In this document: in pieces, positions 53,931-63,585 of the stretch
Layout: the number at the start of each line of letters is the position of its first letter
Position numbering within the stretch: position 1 is the stretch's first letter
NCBI GenBank assembly: GCA_032622095.1
Contig: CP136061.1
Location: 89,954,983-90,018,982, forward strand
Direction: 5' to 3'
Source of the DNA: Siphonodentalium dalli
Lineage: Eukaryota > Mollusca > Scaphopoda > Gadilida > Siphonodentaliidae
DNA: 64,000 nt
Made by a program: the position numbers and the translations under genes
The notes under the pieces: model-generated
Databases searched by the model: none
Told to the model about the DNA's origin: nothing
The model's input: the letters and a program-made list of their open reading frames with translations, nothing else

Positions 53931-54951
53931 ACTTACGACTGGATTTGATATGGCGGGTCACATATAACAAGACTCTGCATCATACAAAACACCCAACGAG
54001 AACGTATGGAATATGGATGGACATTGTGTCCCATCTACAAGTGAATGGTATAATTAAATTGGCATTTAATAAAAGGCTTAAAAAAACTTTCATTGTTATT
54101 GACTCGTGTGTTGGATCAATGAGCCCACAGACCCTTGGGGAAAACTATCACATTTTTACCATATGTGATGAATTGCTACCAAGTTGCCCAAAGGAGGATG
54201 ACAGAATTTCCATGAGCAAATTTTATTAGCATACACGATATTGTCTTTCAAGTGGCACTAATTGTTTCAAATAAATGTTATTTTATATATTAGAATCATA
54301 ATAGGAAAAATAATGACCAAGATTCTTGTACTGGCTTACAAGGTCAAGATAAATATTGTTAGGCCTATGTATTCTCTTGTATATGTGAGGCTACCTATGG
54401 GGGACTCGCATATATAAGAGAATGCATTGGCACAGGGTAAAAAAATCCCGACTTACGACTGGATTTGATATGGCGGGTCACATATAACAAGACTCTGCAT
54501 CATACAAAACACCCAACGAGAACGTATGGAATATGGATGGACATTGTGTCCCATCTACAAGTGAATGGTATAATTAAATTGGCATTTAATAAAAGGCTTA
54601 AAAAAACTTTCATTGTTATTGACTCATGTGTTGGACCAATGAGCCCACAGACCCTTGGGGAAAACTATCACATTTTTACCATATGTGATGAATTGCTACC
54701 AAGTTGCCCAAAGGAGGATGACAGAATTTCCATGAGCAAATTTTATTAGCAAACAAGATATTGTCTTTCAAGTGGCACTAATTGTTTCAAATAAATGTTA
54801 TTTTATATATTAGAATCATAATAGGAAAAATAATGACCAAGATTCTTGTACTGGCTTACAAGGTCAAGATAAATATTGTTATGCCTATGTATTCTCTTGT
54901 ATATGTGAGGCTACCTATGGGGGACTCACATATATAAGAGAATGCATTGGC
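53912..54951 (+). repeat. Two 520 bp tandem units with a conserved 94-codon frame
   Basis: Units start at 53912 and 54432 with 'taaaaaaatcccgacttacg'. Each has an open frame (53945-54229 and 54465-54749) containing GIWMDIVSHLQVNGIIKLAF and CDELLPSCPKEDDRISMSKF, differing at one residue (S/P). I recognise no domain. Each unit ends with half of a hairpin module, so the unit looks like MITE-derived sequence that duplicated as a block. Coding status is doubtful. Confidence 0.7.
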
Positions 54952-55032
54952 ACAGGGTTTTCGCAAAATTTCAGGAAGCTCCAGTCATGGAAGAGTTAGT
55001 TAGCTAAATGCTAAGTTTCATTTCATTTGTAG

Positions 55033-55221
55033 ACAGCCAGTGGTGTCAAGGAGGAGTTAGATCGGGAGGTCACAATGCTGTGTGAAATGTTTCCGACGTC
55101 GTCCCGACTGGAAGTTGAACACTGTTTAAATCATTCTTGCGGTGACCCAGAGAAAGCTGTCCAACTTATCCTTCACAGACAAGACTCAAATGAGAGTATC
55201 ACCTCTGCTTCCAAATCAAAT
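55033..55221 (+). CDS. CUEDC2: CUEDC2-like protein, exon 5: CUE domain
   Basis: 189 nt, phase 0 to 0, from 'ttcatttgtag' to GTGAGT. It encodes TASGVKEELDREVTMLCEMF, then PTSSRLEVEHCLNHSCGDPE, then KAVQLILHRQDSNESI. The M-F-P motif, the helix 2 region and the terminal L-I of helix 3 are those of a CUE ubiquitin-binding domain (about 40 residues). The di-leucine of canonical CUE domains is here L-I. Exon 4 joins it in frame. Confidence 0.82.
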
Positions 55222-55261
55222 GTGAGTACTGTTTTAATTTATGTCTGGACAAGTGCCCACC

Positions 55262-55737
55262 AGACCTCGAAATATGGTGCTGGTCATTTGCAGAATGAGG
55301 TCCCCAGAGGGCGAATTTAGTTACACTACCCCTCACAATGGGCTAGCATCACCAAATTCATCCTCTGGGGACCTCATTCTGTGTTGTGTCATCTGATATG
55401 AGAGACCTAGACATAGATTTAAGTTCCCAGATTGTGAAGATGGTATTGTGAACCCATTGGGCACCTCGATTATGCATTGTGTCGTCTGCCAAATTGGAAA
55501 TATCGGGAAACTGAACTAAAAAAGACAAAAGAATCTTTCTAAAGAAGTTTCTAGAAGAATAAAAAAAACTTGATTAGCTGATAATAAAGATACTTTCCAG
55601 AGAAGATCAGGCCTAATCAGAATGAGGTCCCAAAAGGGCGAATTTAGTGATGCTAGCCTGCTGTTTGGGGTAGCATCAATAAATTCACCCTCTGGGGATC
55701 TCATCCTGCAAATGTCCTGCACCATAATTTAAGGCCT
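55262..55737. mobile_element. hAT-like foldback MITE, diverged long copy
   Basis: Starts 'gacctcgaaatatggtgctg' and ends 'aatttaaggcctgatg'. It has both terminal palindromic blocks ('gaggtccccagagggcgaat') and the usual centre. The frames across it are palindrome artefacts. Confidence 0.65.
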
Positions 55738-55855
55738 GATGCACCGCACTACATATCCTGTGCAAAGGTGGATTTTCGCTGGGGTTTATTTATTTTCTAA
55801 GGGCCAAAACTTCAAAAGAAATGAATGGACAAAAACCTGTTGAATGTAGATTTTG

Positions 55856-56318
55856 TCCCTTCCAAGCCGGTTCAATACAGGAGCTTCCTGAATTATTGCG
55901 AAAACCCAGTGCCAATGCATTCTCTTATATATGCGAGTCGTCCATAGGTCGCCTCGCATATATAAGAGAATGCATTGGCCTTACAAATTATATCTCATTT
56001 TTTATAATTGTTAAAAAATGTAAGAAAAATAATAAAAAAAATAACAAATTGTTAAAGAATGTATGAAAAAATTATAAAAATTGATAAAGAATGTAAGAAA
56101 AAATTATAATAAATGATAAAATTGTTAAAGAATATAAGACAAAATGATAAAAAATGTTATAGAATGTAAGACAAAATTATAAAAAATGATAAACAATTGT
56201 TAGGTCAATTCATTCTCTTATATATGAAAAGCGACCTATAGTCGACTCGCATATATAAGAGAACGCATTGGCACAGGGTCTTTAATGTTGCGCCAGCGCA
56301 GCTCCCATCATCAAAGGG
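55856..56318. mobile_element. TTAA-type MITE, type 3, copy with expanded spacer
   Basis: Right TTAA at 56319-56322, preceded by 'ctcccatcatcaaagg'; the left end 'cccttccaagccgg' has no TTAA. Two palindromes (55910-55980, 56205-56272) are separated by ~220 bp of repeated 'aaagaatgtaagaaaaaatt'. Confidence 0.7.
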
Positions 56319-56353
56319 TTAAGCTAGCATATGGTCATATTACTGTTACTTAC

Positions 56354-56514
56354 CAACAAAAGCACCTATGTGCTGTGTAATACCACCAAACTCTTGATTG
56401 ACAATGCTAGAATGTCTTATAGCATCTAGCAAAGTCATCTTCCCATGATCTACATGCCCCATAATTGTAACAACAGGTGGTCTTTTCACCAGTACTGATG
56501 GATCAGGTGGGGGC
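56354..56514 (-). CDS. MTIF2: Isolated exon of mitochondrial translation initiation factor IF-2
   Basis: Read on the minus strand, an acceptor 'aatgttttag' precedes 161 nt ending at a consensus donor GTAAGT. The product is [20 protein letters not shown], then [20 protein letters not shown], then [27 protein letters not shown] is the G1 region of the IF-2 GTPase, and GGITQHIGA is the switch I/G2 region. IF-2 recruits initiator tRNA to the small mitochondrial ribosomal subunit. The P-loop normally reads GHVDHGKT/S; here the residue after Lys is Met, which would remove the Mg-coordinating side chain (one C-to-T change from Thr would suffice). No other exon of the gene was found in the window. 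It may be one exon of a real minus-strand gene nested in CUEDC2 intron 5, or a captured fragment. Confidence 0.7.
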
Positions 56515-56594
56515 CTAAAACATTAAAGATAATTCAAACATGAGCTATGATTAGAGCTGCAGAGATCATACCAAAAATAATGTGCATGATTTAA

Positions 56595-57034
56595 AGGTAC
56601 TCAATCCGATTAAGCAACCCTAAATTACTATTTCTTTGGCTTCGGGGGTAAAAAATATTTGATTCGAGTCGAGGAATCCACCCATCAAAGCTCAGAGTGA
56701 TCCGATATCGATTTTTGAAGTTTGTTAATTTTTGGAGATGTGGGCCAGAACCACATGCTCAAACAGACAAATTGCAGGTGTAAGATGGATAACTCGAAAA
56801 TCAAGTGGCTACTATTAACAATGATAACCACTTGATTTTAGAGTTATCCATCTTATACCCGCAATTTGTCTGTTTGAGCACGTGGTTCTGGCCCACATCT
56901 CCAAAAATTAACAGACTTCAAAAATCTGATTACTCTGAGTTTTGATGGGTGGGTTCCTCGACTCGTATCAAATATTTTTTACCCCGAAGCCAAAGAAATA
57001 GTAATTTAGGGGTGCTTAATCGGATTGAGTACCT
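56595..57034. mobile_element. 440 bp TTAA-flanked foldback element
   Basis: Two ~200 bp arms are near-perfect inverted copies. Ends AGGTACTCAATCCGATTAAG and complement, TTAA at 56591-56594 and 57035-57038. The arms contain 'ggcttcgggggtaaaaaata' and 'gtgggccagaaccac'. Confidence 0.85.
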
Positions 57035-57038
57035 TTAA

Positions 57039-57869
57039 TTATTTTACGCTCTTGACTCTATGGTCTTCCTCAGTGTTATCACAAATAGCATTTGTAATTA
57101 ACAGTTGCCAAAATTGAGCTAAATTATAAAAAAAAACTAGTCTTGGTATACCACTGTGCCATAATTCTGTTTCAGGTTTATAAATCATCGACCAAAGTAT
57201 TAGGTAACAAAGAGATGAAGAGCAACATATTTGCGAGGTATGTAGAATATTAGATATTATATGGTTGACGACTGATTTCAAACGGCAAATTTCAAAGAAT
57301 ACAGGTCACATGGCCTTCCCAGTACTTAACACTCAGATATAGGGCAATAAATATAATTTATGATTCAAAATATATGATCTTCACCAGATATCAAATTTCA
57401 ATATCCATAAATCCATTCTATGATAATGATATACAACAGTCATTGTATACTGGAAAATTTGGCCAAATGTATTATTGTTGCGCACACGTGACCTTTGACT
57501 TCTGACTTGGTATGTTAAATCGCTGTTTGCGACTATTGATGATTTAGTTTGAACAAATATTTCATTAAATATGTCAAAGAGTCTTTATTTTGGACTATTT
57601 CTTTATGCATCCAAACAAAACATTACAGGCCGATGTTACTTTCATGTCCCATTTATTGTTTTAAGTATTATGTTTTATGGAGGTTTTGATTCAAGTAATA
57701 AATAGAACTCGTCCCCAGTTTATAGCGCAATTTACAAAATTTGTCCAGTAAATTAGGTCTGGACCTCACCAAAGTATATTCTTATTTAATAATTAAATGC
57801 AGTGACTCTTGATGACGAAATTGTTTTCATAATGTTTATCGCTGATAGATGCGTCCCGAATTCAAGTAG
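57039..57869. other. CUEDC2 intron sequence, nothing recognised
   Basis: AT-rich, no repeat family of this window and no exon recognised. Confidence 0.4.
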
Positions 57870-58082
57870 TATATCTCCGTCAAATATATCTTGGACACTG
57901 AAACTAATGGTTATATATTTCTTGCTTGCAAGATTCTAGAAGAAGTCGTTTTAAAAATCGGTACGCAATACCTCGAGTACGCGCACTTGTCAAATGCCAA
58001 TTATATCTTTGGACCAATCGTGGGAGTCCTTTCGCTATAAAAGCGATTGAAAGGTAAGACCTCATTCATTTTAAATTTCTTC
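57870..58082 (+). repeat. Left inverted terminal repeat of the DIRS-like element
   Basis: Begins 'tatatctccgtcaaatatat' and includes 'ggtacgcaatacctcgagta' and 'gcgattgaaaggtaagacct'. A TATA-like 'ctataaaag' at about 58034-58042 is present only on this side and may act as promoter. Confidence 0.82.
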
Positions 58083-59330
58083 TAGTCGCAAGATAAGTCG
58101 CATTTTTCATCTGTTCATTTCTCATGAACGTTTCTCTTTATGCTATTGCGAACGACAACACGCAGTTGCCTAATTTTGTGCACTACGCACGTGTTTTCCA
58201 ATTTTCGCAATTTAGTTTTACAATTGTTCAACAATCTTTTATTCTACAACACTGTCTTATTAATGACAGTAGTCCGTGGGTGGATAATTTCATTAACCAT
58301 TATTTCAATTTTGTTTCATTTACGATAATCACTTCGAACAAATATTGTTTTTGTTTGCATAAAACAAGAGATAACAACCGATGCTCTTTCGAGTCATTCG
58401 CCGAGATTCGAGTTCTCGTCGGGATTTTTTAACACTGCACCGGATGCAATATTGTGTTGGCGTCTACACTAAGCTCCAGTTTGGAGTTTGGTCCCTGACA
58501 AAATCCTATCCAAATGTATTGGAAGTAATAATTTACAATATTTTACATTTACAATATTTTATAATAATTTTCCTCACAGATGCTAGATAAAATAGCCACA
58601 GTGTGGCTTGCCTCTTCTCTCTACATTGAACATACGTCTCAATGCTTTTACGATGAAAACTTTGTAATGTTTTTTTCCCTCCGACTGGTAGGGGTGCCAC
58701 GATTGATCGTATTATCGATGAAACGTTGATACAGCCGATTACTCTGAGTTCTTTATTTCGGATGTCGAAAAGTACCGGACATATCTGGATACCCTGTTTT
58801 ACAGTTTAATATCCCACGGACAGGTTAACGATCGTTGATCGTGCAAAGATATTTGTAACGCATTGTGCTCATTACTAATTACCGACTTTCCTTCCCACTA
58901 GACAGTAACGATTGCTCTCGCACCCATATGCACTCGCAATTTTCTATTCACGGGTGTTCACCATTTGCACTTGTCCACCTGGTCACAATCAATATTAAAA
59001 TATGTGAAGATATATTTAGCACATTTCCCATCTCCGTTAATTTATGGGCATGTGAAAGTGTCAGTGGACTTGGGTATATCACACAATGACCTTTGATTTG
59101 AGATAACCCCAACTTACAATTATATTACCGGTGCAATTACACCCTTCTAATCAACGAAACTGTAATTTTTGTCATGGGAAGGACTGTCTCGGTGGTTTCT
59201 GATACAAATTATGCACATGTGAATATTATGCACTACTTCCTCTGTCCTTGCTATTAGATACGCTTCATCGATTCTAATCTAGTATTGACTATCGATTATC
59301 AAGTTCAATGATCGTGGCACCTCTGCTGAC

Positions 59331-60008
59331 ATGGCACCTTCTCTTGCATCCTCCATTAACTTGGAGACTCCGCTGGAGTTGGTTGGTGGACATGCCTCCT
59401 CCCTCATGGTCGCGGCATCCATAGCCCCCGCAGAGAAGGGCAGTGATGGTGGTCCAAGCGCAGCTACCTTTGGTTCTGCCTCCGGTTCCGCCGGGTTCGT
59501 TCCGTCGCTGCACCAGCCGGCCACTTGCTACAGCTACCACATCAGTGGTCCGTTTAGCTCGCAAGCCCCGGTGCCCTCGGCACATTGCCTGCCTACGCAG
59601 TTCAATGTGTCAACTGCCACTGCTTCCACTCCAGGGGATTTGACTGCACGGGTTCTGACCTGTCCTCCATTCGTCAACGTCTTTCCCGGCATCCGTCCCT
59701 CCCGGTTTTGGGTGAGTATGTATCCCTATTATTCACCTGTGTTCTTTCATCCACCAGTGTGGCCTTGCTTCGTACAGTTTCTGGCCTCTTTTGGGCTCCT
59801 AGGCCAGAACTTAGACCAGGTGACCTGGTCGGGATACTTTCCCCTTTCCCCCCATCTCCTGGACGGACGGTGCTGTTCAGATACGAGGACATGCTGTCGC
59901 AACATCCCCTGGATTTGGCAGCGTTTGATGCGTGTCCGAGTTCGCCATGACCATCCGAGAGTGCCTTCCATGAGGGTCATTTCGGATGGGTCAGTCCTTC
60001 GGTCTTAG
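59331..60008 (+). CDS. Internal frame of the DIRS-like element (unassigned)
   Basis: 225 codons in a GC-richer part of the element. The start reads MAPSLASSINLETPLELVGG, and the frame is rich in Ser, Ala, Pro and Cys. I recognise no RT, RNase H, recombinase, methyltransferase or zinc-knuckle motif. By position it would be where DIRS elements have Gag, but that is conjecture. Overlapping frames on both strands of similar length make true coding uncertain. Confidence 0.3.
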   Translation: MAPSLASSINLETPLELVGGHASSLMVAASIAPAEKGSDGGPSAATFGSASGSAGFVPSLHQPATCYSYHISGPFSSQAPVPSAHCLPTQFNVSTATASTPGDLTARVLTCPPFVNVFPGIRPSRFWVSMYPYYSPVFFHPPVWPCFVQFLASFGLLGQNLDQVTWSGYFPLSPHLLDGRCCSDTRTCCRNIPWIWQRLMRVRVRHDHPRVPSMRVISDGSVLRS

Positions 60009-60259
60009 GATAACAATTACGCACAATTTTGCATGCATTACCAGCACGATACTAACAGCACAGAAAAAGGAAGAACAAACATGGCCATTCTCTTGCTTCC
60101 TCCATTCACATGGAGCCTCCGCTGGAGTCAGTTGCGGGACATGCCTCCTCCTTATTGGTTGCGGCCTCCTGAGCCATCCGCAGAGAAGTACGCCTGTCTT
60201 CCACAACCGAAGGACTGGATGGGGCCCACATATCAAGAACAAAAACCAACGTGTGACGA

Positions 60260-60715
60260 TTTTTCCTCTGCCAACTCGATACAGCCTGCGCGGCAGGCTC
60301 AGGGTCTGTTAGTGGTCATGCCTCCTCTATTTGTAGTCGCGGCTTCCACAACTTCGCAGAGACGGTCAACAATGGATTTTCCTCTGCCAACTCGGTACAG
60401 TCTGCGTTGCAGGCTCGGAGTCTGTTGGTGGTCATGCCTCCTCTATTTGTAGTCGCGGCTTCCACAACCTTCGCAGAGACAGGAAACAATGAATTTTCCT
60501 CTGTCCACTCGGTACAGCCTGCGCTGCAGGCTCGGAATCTGTTGGTGGTCATGCCTCCTCTATTTGTAGTCACGGCTTCCACAACCTTCGCAGAGACAGG
60601 AAACAATGAATTTTCCTCTGTCAACTCGGTACAGCCTGCGCTGCAGGCTCGGAATCTGTTGGTGGTCATGCTTCCTCTATTTGTAGTCGCGGCTTCCACA
60701 ACCTGCGCAGCGATG
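60260..60715 (+). repeat. 116-117 bp tandem repeat inside the DIRS-like element
   Basis: Four units start at 'ttttcctctg' (60261, 60377, 60494, 60611) and contain 'ggtcatgcctcctctatttg' and 'cgcggcttccacaac'. Two diverged single units lie upstream near 59370-59440 and 60120-60190. The period is not always a multiple of three. Confidence 0.88.
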
Positions 60716-62076
60716 AGCAGCGATGGAGGTTCTGCAGCATCTACAGCTGGTTCTGTCTCAGTCCATCCAGGTTCATGCTGTCACGGCACATAGCGGTTTT
60801 TCCGATCCCTTTCTTGCCTTGGCTACCTCATTGTGCCTCGTCGCCGACAAGTGTCATTCATTCGACTGAGTGTTTTGTACAATATTACCTTCGTTATTTG
60901 TACTTTGAGGTTTCCTCTGTCAGTCTGCTTTCTGCCATATCGCATTGCTCTGGCTATGTGCCGCATTCAGGAACTGCTCCTGAATAAGTTTCTTTCACCT
61001 ACATTCTCACCTCCGTTCTTATCCCGTCGGGGTATTCCAGGTGTTGTTGAGACCTGTCTTTATAGTTTTGGGCCTTCTAATCTGTTAGATTTTTATTCAA
61101 CAATTAGGCCGCTTTTATGAGACAAACCTAGACGTATTATGGACTTGATCGTGTGTGTGAACCTGATAAGTTAGTATGCGGGTACTATATCTCACAGGGG
61201 ACTTTGGCGCTCTACTCACTTAGCCGAACATATCATGAATATCGACCGTTCAGCTCCATAGACACTATCGTCTGAACTACGCTCATTTTCAATTTTACTT
61301 CTAGATTTGGGATGTATCTTTCAGTGACCACCTAACACCATAGGATTTCATCATATAGCGTATCAGCATTTCATTGGTGTCTAGGCGTCATGTATGTAGT
61401 CCATTTTGTTATCGTATTTGTCACAGCACCGACCTTGAACCAAGAATATTTTCCTATTCTATGTTATCATTCTAATTCTAATCCGATTTAGCGATCTCCG
61501 ATTCTCACCTTTGCGACATTTCACAATTATTGCCGCATGCCCATCGGTGCTTGAGCATACCAGGTGGCGAGTTATCACAGTTTTTGTAACTTTCTGCTAA
61601 CCTACGGTATGGGTCCCTATACCACCACCTGACAAACGATATTAAACTAAGTTCCACATTTATTTTGAAACCATGCAGGCCGGTTCATTGCATCACAGAT
61701 TGGCCGTATGATCAGACAGTGTTCCATTAGTGGTATTAGTTCCTCTCCTTGGTTGACCGTACACTTCAATTTCCAGTTACTTGGCTTGGTGTACCAGAGG
61801 GGGTGTCATAACCATGTTTTCCCCTCGGTGCCCCTTCACCATGTGATCATTACTAGTAGGGCACATGAAGTACGTGGTGTTTCCTTTTAGGAGGCTCAGT
61901 TGTTTTTGAGTTTATCTGAACTATTACATATGGGACACAATGATCTATTTTTTGGCACATGTCTACCAAGAAATCTTTTTGGTACATGATGCAGGTCTTT
62001 TCTGCTTCAGCAGGTGGGTTTCATGGACATAGTCGGATTATCTGCCTCGTGGCCTCCTCCTCTTCAAGAATTCTAA

Positions 62077-62180
62077 TTATAACCATTAGTTTCAGTGTCC
62101 AAGATATATTTGACGGAGATATAATATTTTTTTACCCAAAATATGTATCTCCTATAATAAATATCTTGGACACTGAACAC
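62077..62180 (+). other. Internal complementary region of the DIRS-like element
   Basis: 62081-62123 is the exact complement of 57870-57912. From about 62119 to 62177 it is the exact complement of 62435-62492, including the run of seven T. The two parts overlap by about five bases (ATATA). Confidence 0.88.
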
Positions 62181-62257
62181 AGCAAGGACCCTCCCAGTTG
62201 GGATCAACATTCCCGCCCCGCGCACTCGGTCAAACGCATCAAACACACAGGAGGAAG

Positions 62258-62492
62258 AAATTAAAATGAATGAGGTCTTACCTTTCAATCGCGAAAGGAC
62301 TCGCACGATTGGTCCAAAGATATAATCGCCATTAATTGGCATTTGACAAGTGCGCGTACTCGAGGTATTGCGTACCGATTTTAAAAACGACTTCTTCTAG
62401 AATCTTGCAAGCAAGAAATATATAACCATTAGTTTCAGTGTCCAAGATATTTATTATAGGAGATACATATTTTGGGTAAAAAAATATTATAT
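62258..62492 (+). repeat. Right inverted terminal repeat of the DIRS-like element
   Basis: Complement of the left repeat from about 62258 to 62450, then a unique extension 'tattataggagatacatatt' to the terminus. It has a small insertion ('atcgcc' near 62325) relative to the left copy. Confidence 0.82.
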
Positions 62493-62877
62493 ATTTACAA
62501 TTGAGTGTAGTTCAGACGATGTTTTCTATGGAGTGGCACGGTCGTTTTGTTCAGATTTTCGGTGATGTCAGTAGAATGCTACATTCCTCCAGTTGGCATA
62601 GATCCTGGATACTAACTGATAAGTTTCATGCACCCTAAGAAGTACATAATATGTCTTGAACAACTCTCCGTTTGAACTCAATTGCGCAACTCATGGCTGT
62701 GCAGTGTCATATTTGACTCGCATCATAAATTCTAATGTACTCCATTCAAATTTTTTCAACAGGCGATGCTGGTGAATCGAAAACTAAAGTTAGCAGCTGT
62801 CGACCAATCAGAATGTGTGCTTTAGCGACAAACATCCGAGCTGAATTATAATCATCTTTAACCTTATCTGTTTTCAG
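62493..62877. other. CUEDC2 intron sequence, nothing recognised
   Basis: No repeat or exon recognised before the acceptor at 62877. Confidence 0.4.
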
Positions 62878-62938
62878 ATATGGTTTTCTATCTGAGAGCG
62901 TTGAGCCAGTAGAACACAAACCACAGGAGCCAAAATGG
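62878..62938 (+). CDS. CUEDC2: Probable later exon of the CUEDC2-like gene
   Basis: 61 nt between 'atctgttttcag' and GTGAGTG, open in one frame only: YGFLSESVEPVEHKPQEPKW. It enters needing two bases from the previous exon and leaves in phase 0. Exon 5 ends in phase 0, so a direct join would put a TGA in frame (ATA TGG TTT TCT ATC TGA). Either an exon of 3n+2 nt lies unseen between 55222 and 62877, or this exon belongs to something else. The conserved CUEDC2 C-terminus is not in the window. Confidence 0.45.
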
Positions 62939-63416
62939 GTGAGTGAATTTTATTATACTGTAAAATAATTTTAATTAATTATAAATTTGCACAGAAGTTG
63001 CAGAATGACACAAGTGTGAATGGGTTTGTCGATATGGCACGAGAGCCATTGCGGAAGGAATGACAAACACATTCACATACGTGTCGTTCTATTGCACACC
63101 ATCCGTCCTAAAATCTGTTAATTGAAAACAAAAAGACTTTCAAGATTTATTCAGAGACAGACATGGCTTGTTTAAAGTTTTATATCATAGTCCTGCATCC
63201 ATGGTCGAGGCGAGCATCATTTACGTCGATATCATCCGATTCCACACACATTTGTGGAATCACTTGAAGAAGATGACATGGCCCAGGCCAAGACAACTGA
63301 TTTGTTTATCTTTCAGGAAGAGGCATGTAATAAAAAAAATCCACACCAAATGAAGCAGGGAATTTTGCTCTCTCATTTTATAGAATTACCAGCAGTTTTT
63401 GGTTCACCACCTTACT
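62939..63416. other. No supported gene
   Basis: A 66-codon frame at 63254-63454 contains ESLEEDDMAQAKTTDLFIF and a 'tttatctttcag' that could be an acceptor, but no donor fits and the frame runs into a MITE. Confidence 0.3.
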
Positions 63417-63520
63417 CAGGCCTCAAAATATGGTGCCGGACATTTGCAGAATGAGGTCCCCAGAGAGTGAATTTTGTGATTCTAACCCGCACAGTGGGCT
63501 AGCATCACTAAATTCACCGA
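63417..63520. repeat. Truncated hAT-like foldback fragment
   Basis: Left arm from 'caggcctcaaaatatggtgc' and the first palindromic block only. Confidence 0.6.
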
Positions 63521-63585
63521 TCAATTGCTGTAAGATTTCTTTCTAAGGTCTCTTTCAGATGTCATTTTCTTAGCCATTGCCCACC

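Larger units (their letters stand above)
57870..62492 (+). mobile_element. DIRS-like retroelement, 4.6 kb, without visible RT or recombinase ORF
   Basis: The element has inverted terminal repeats, left 57870-58082 and right 62258-62492, about 90 percent matched over 190 bp ('cttgcttgcaagattctaga' and complement). The right repeat carries a ~40 bp terminal extension missing from the left. An internal region at 62077-62177 is the complement of the left terminus (57870-57915) joined directly to the complement of the right terminus (62435-62492). Non-identical inverted repeats plus such an internal complementary region are diagnostic of DIRS retrotransposons, where it templates circle closure. 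Both termini share TATAT with the junction, and no target duplication is seen. DIRS elements normally encode Gag, RT-RNaseH and a tyrosine recombinase; I find only short frames (longest 225 codons at 59331-60008). Confidence 0.8.

Noticed and set aside
60316..60793. Frames on both strands over the 117 bp repeat
   Set aside because: Equal-length open frames on opposite strands are an effect of GC-rich repeated DNA; no family motif is seen.
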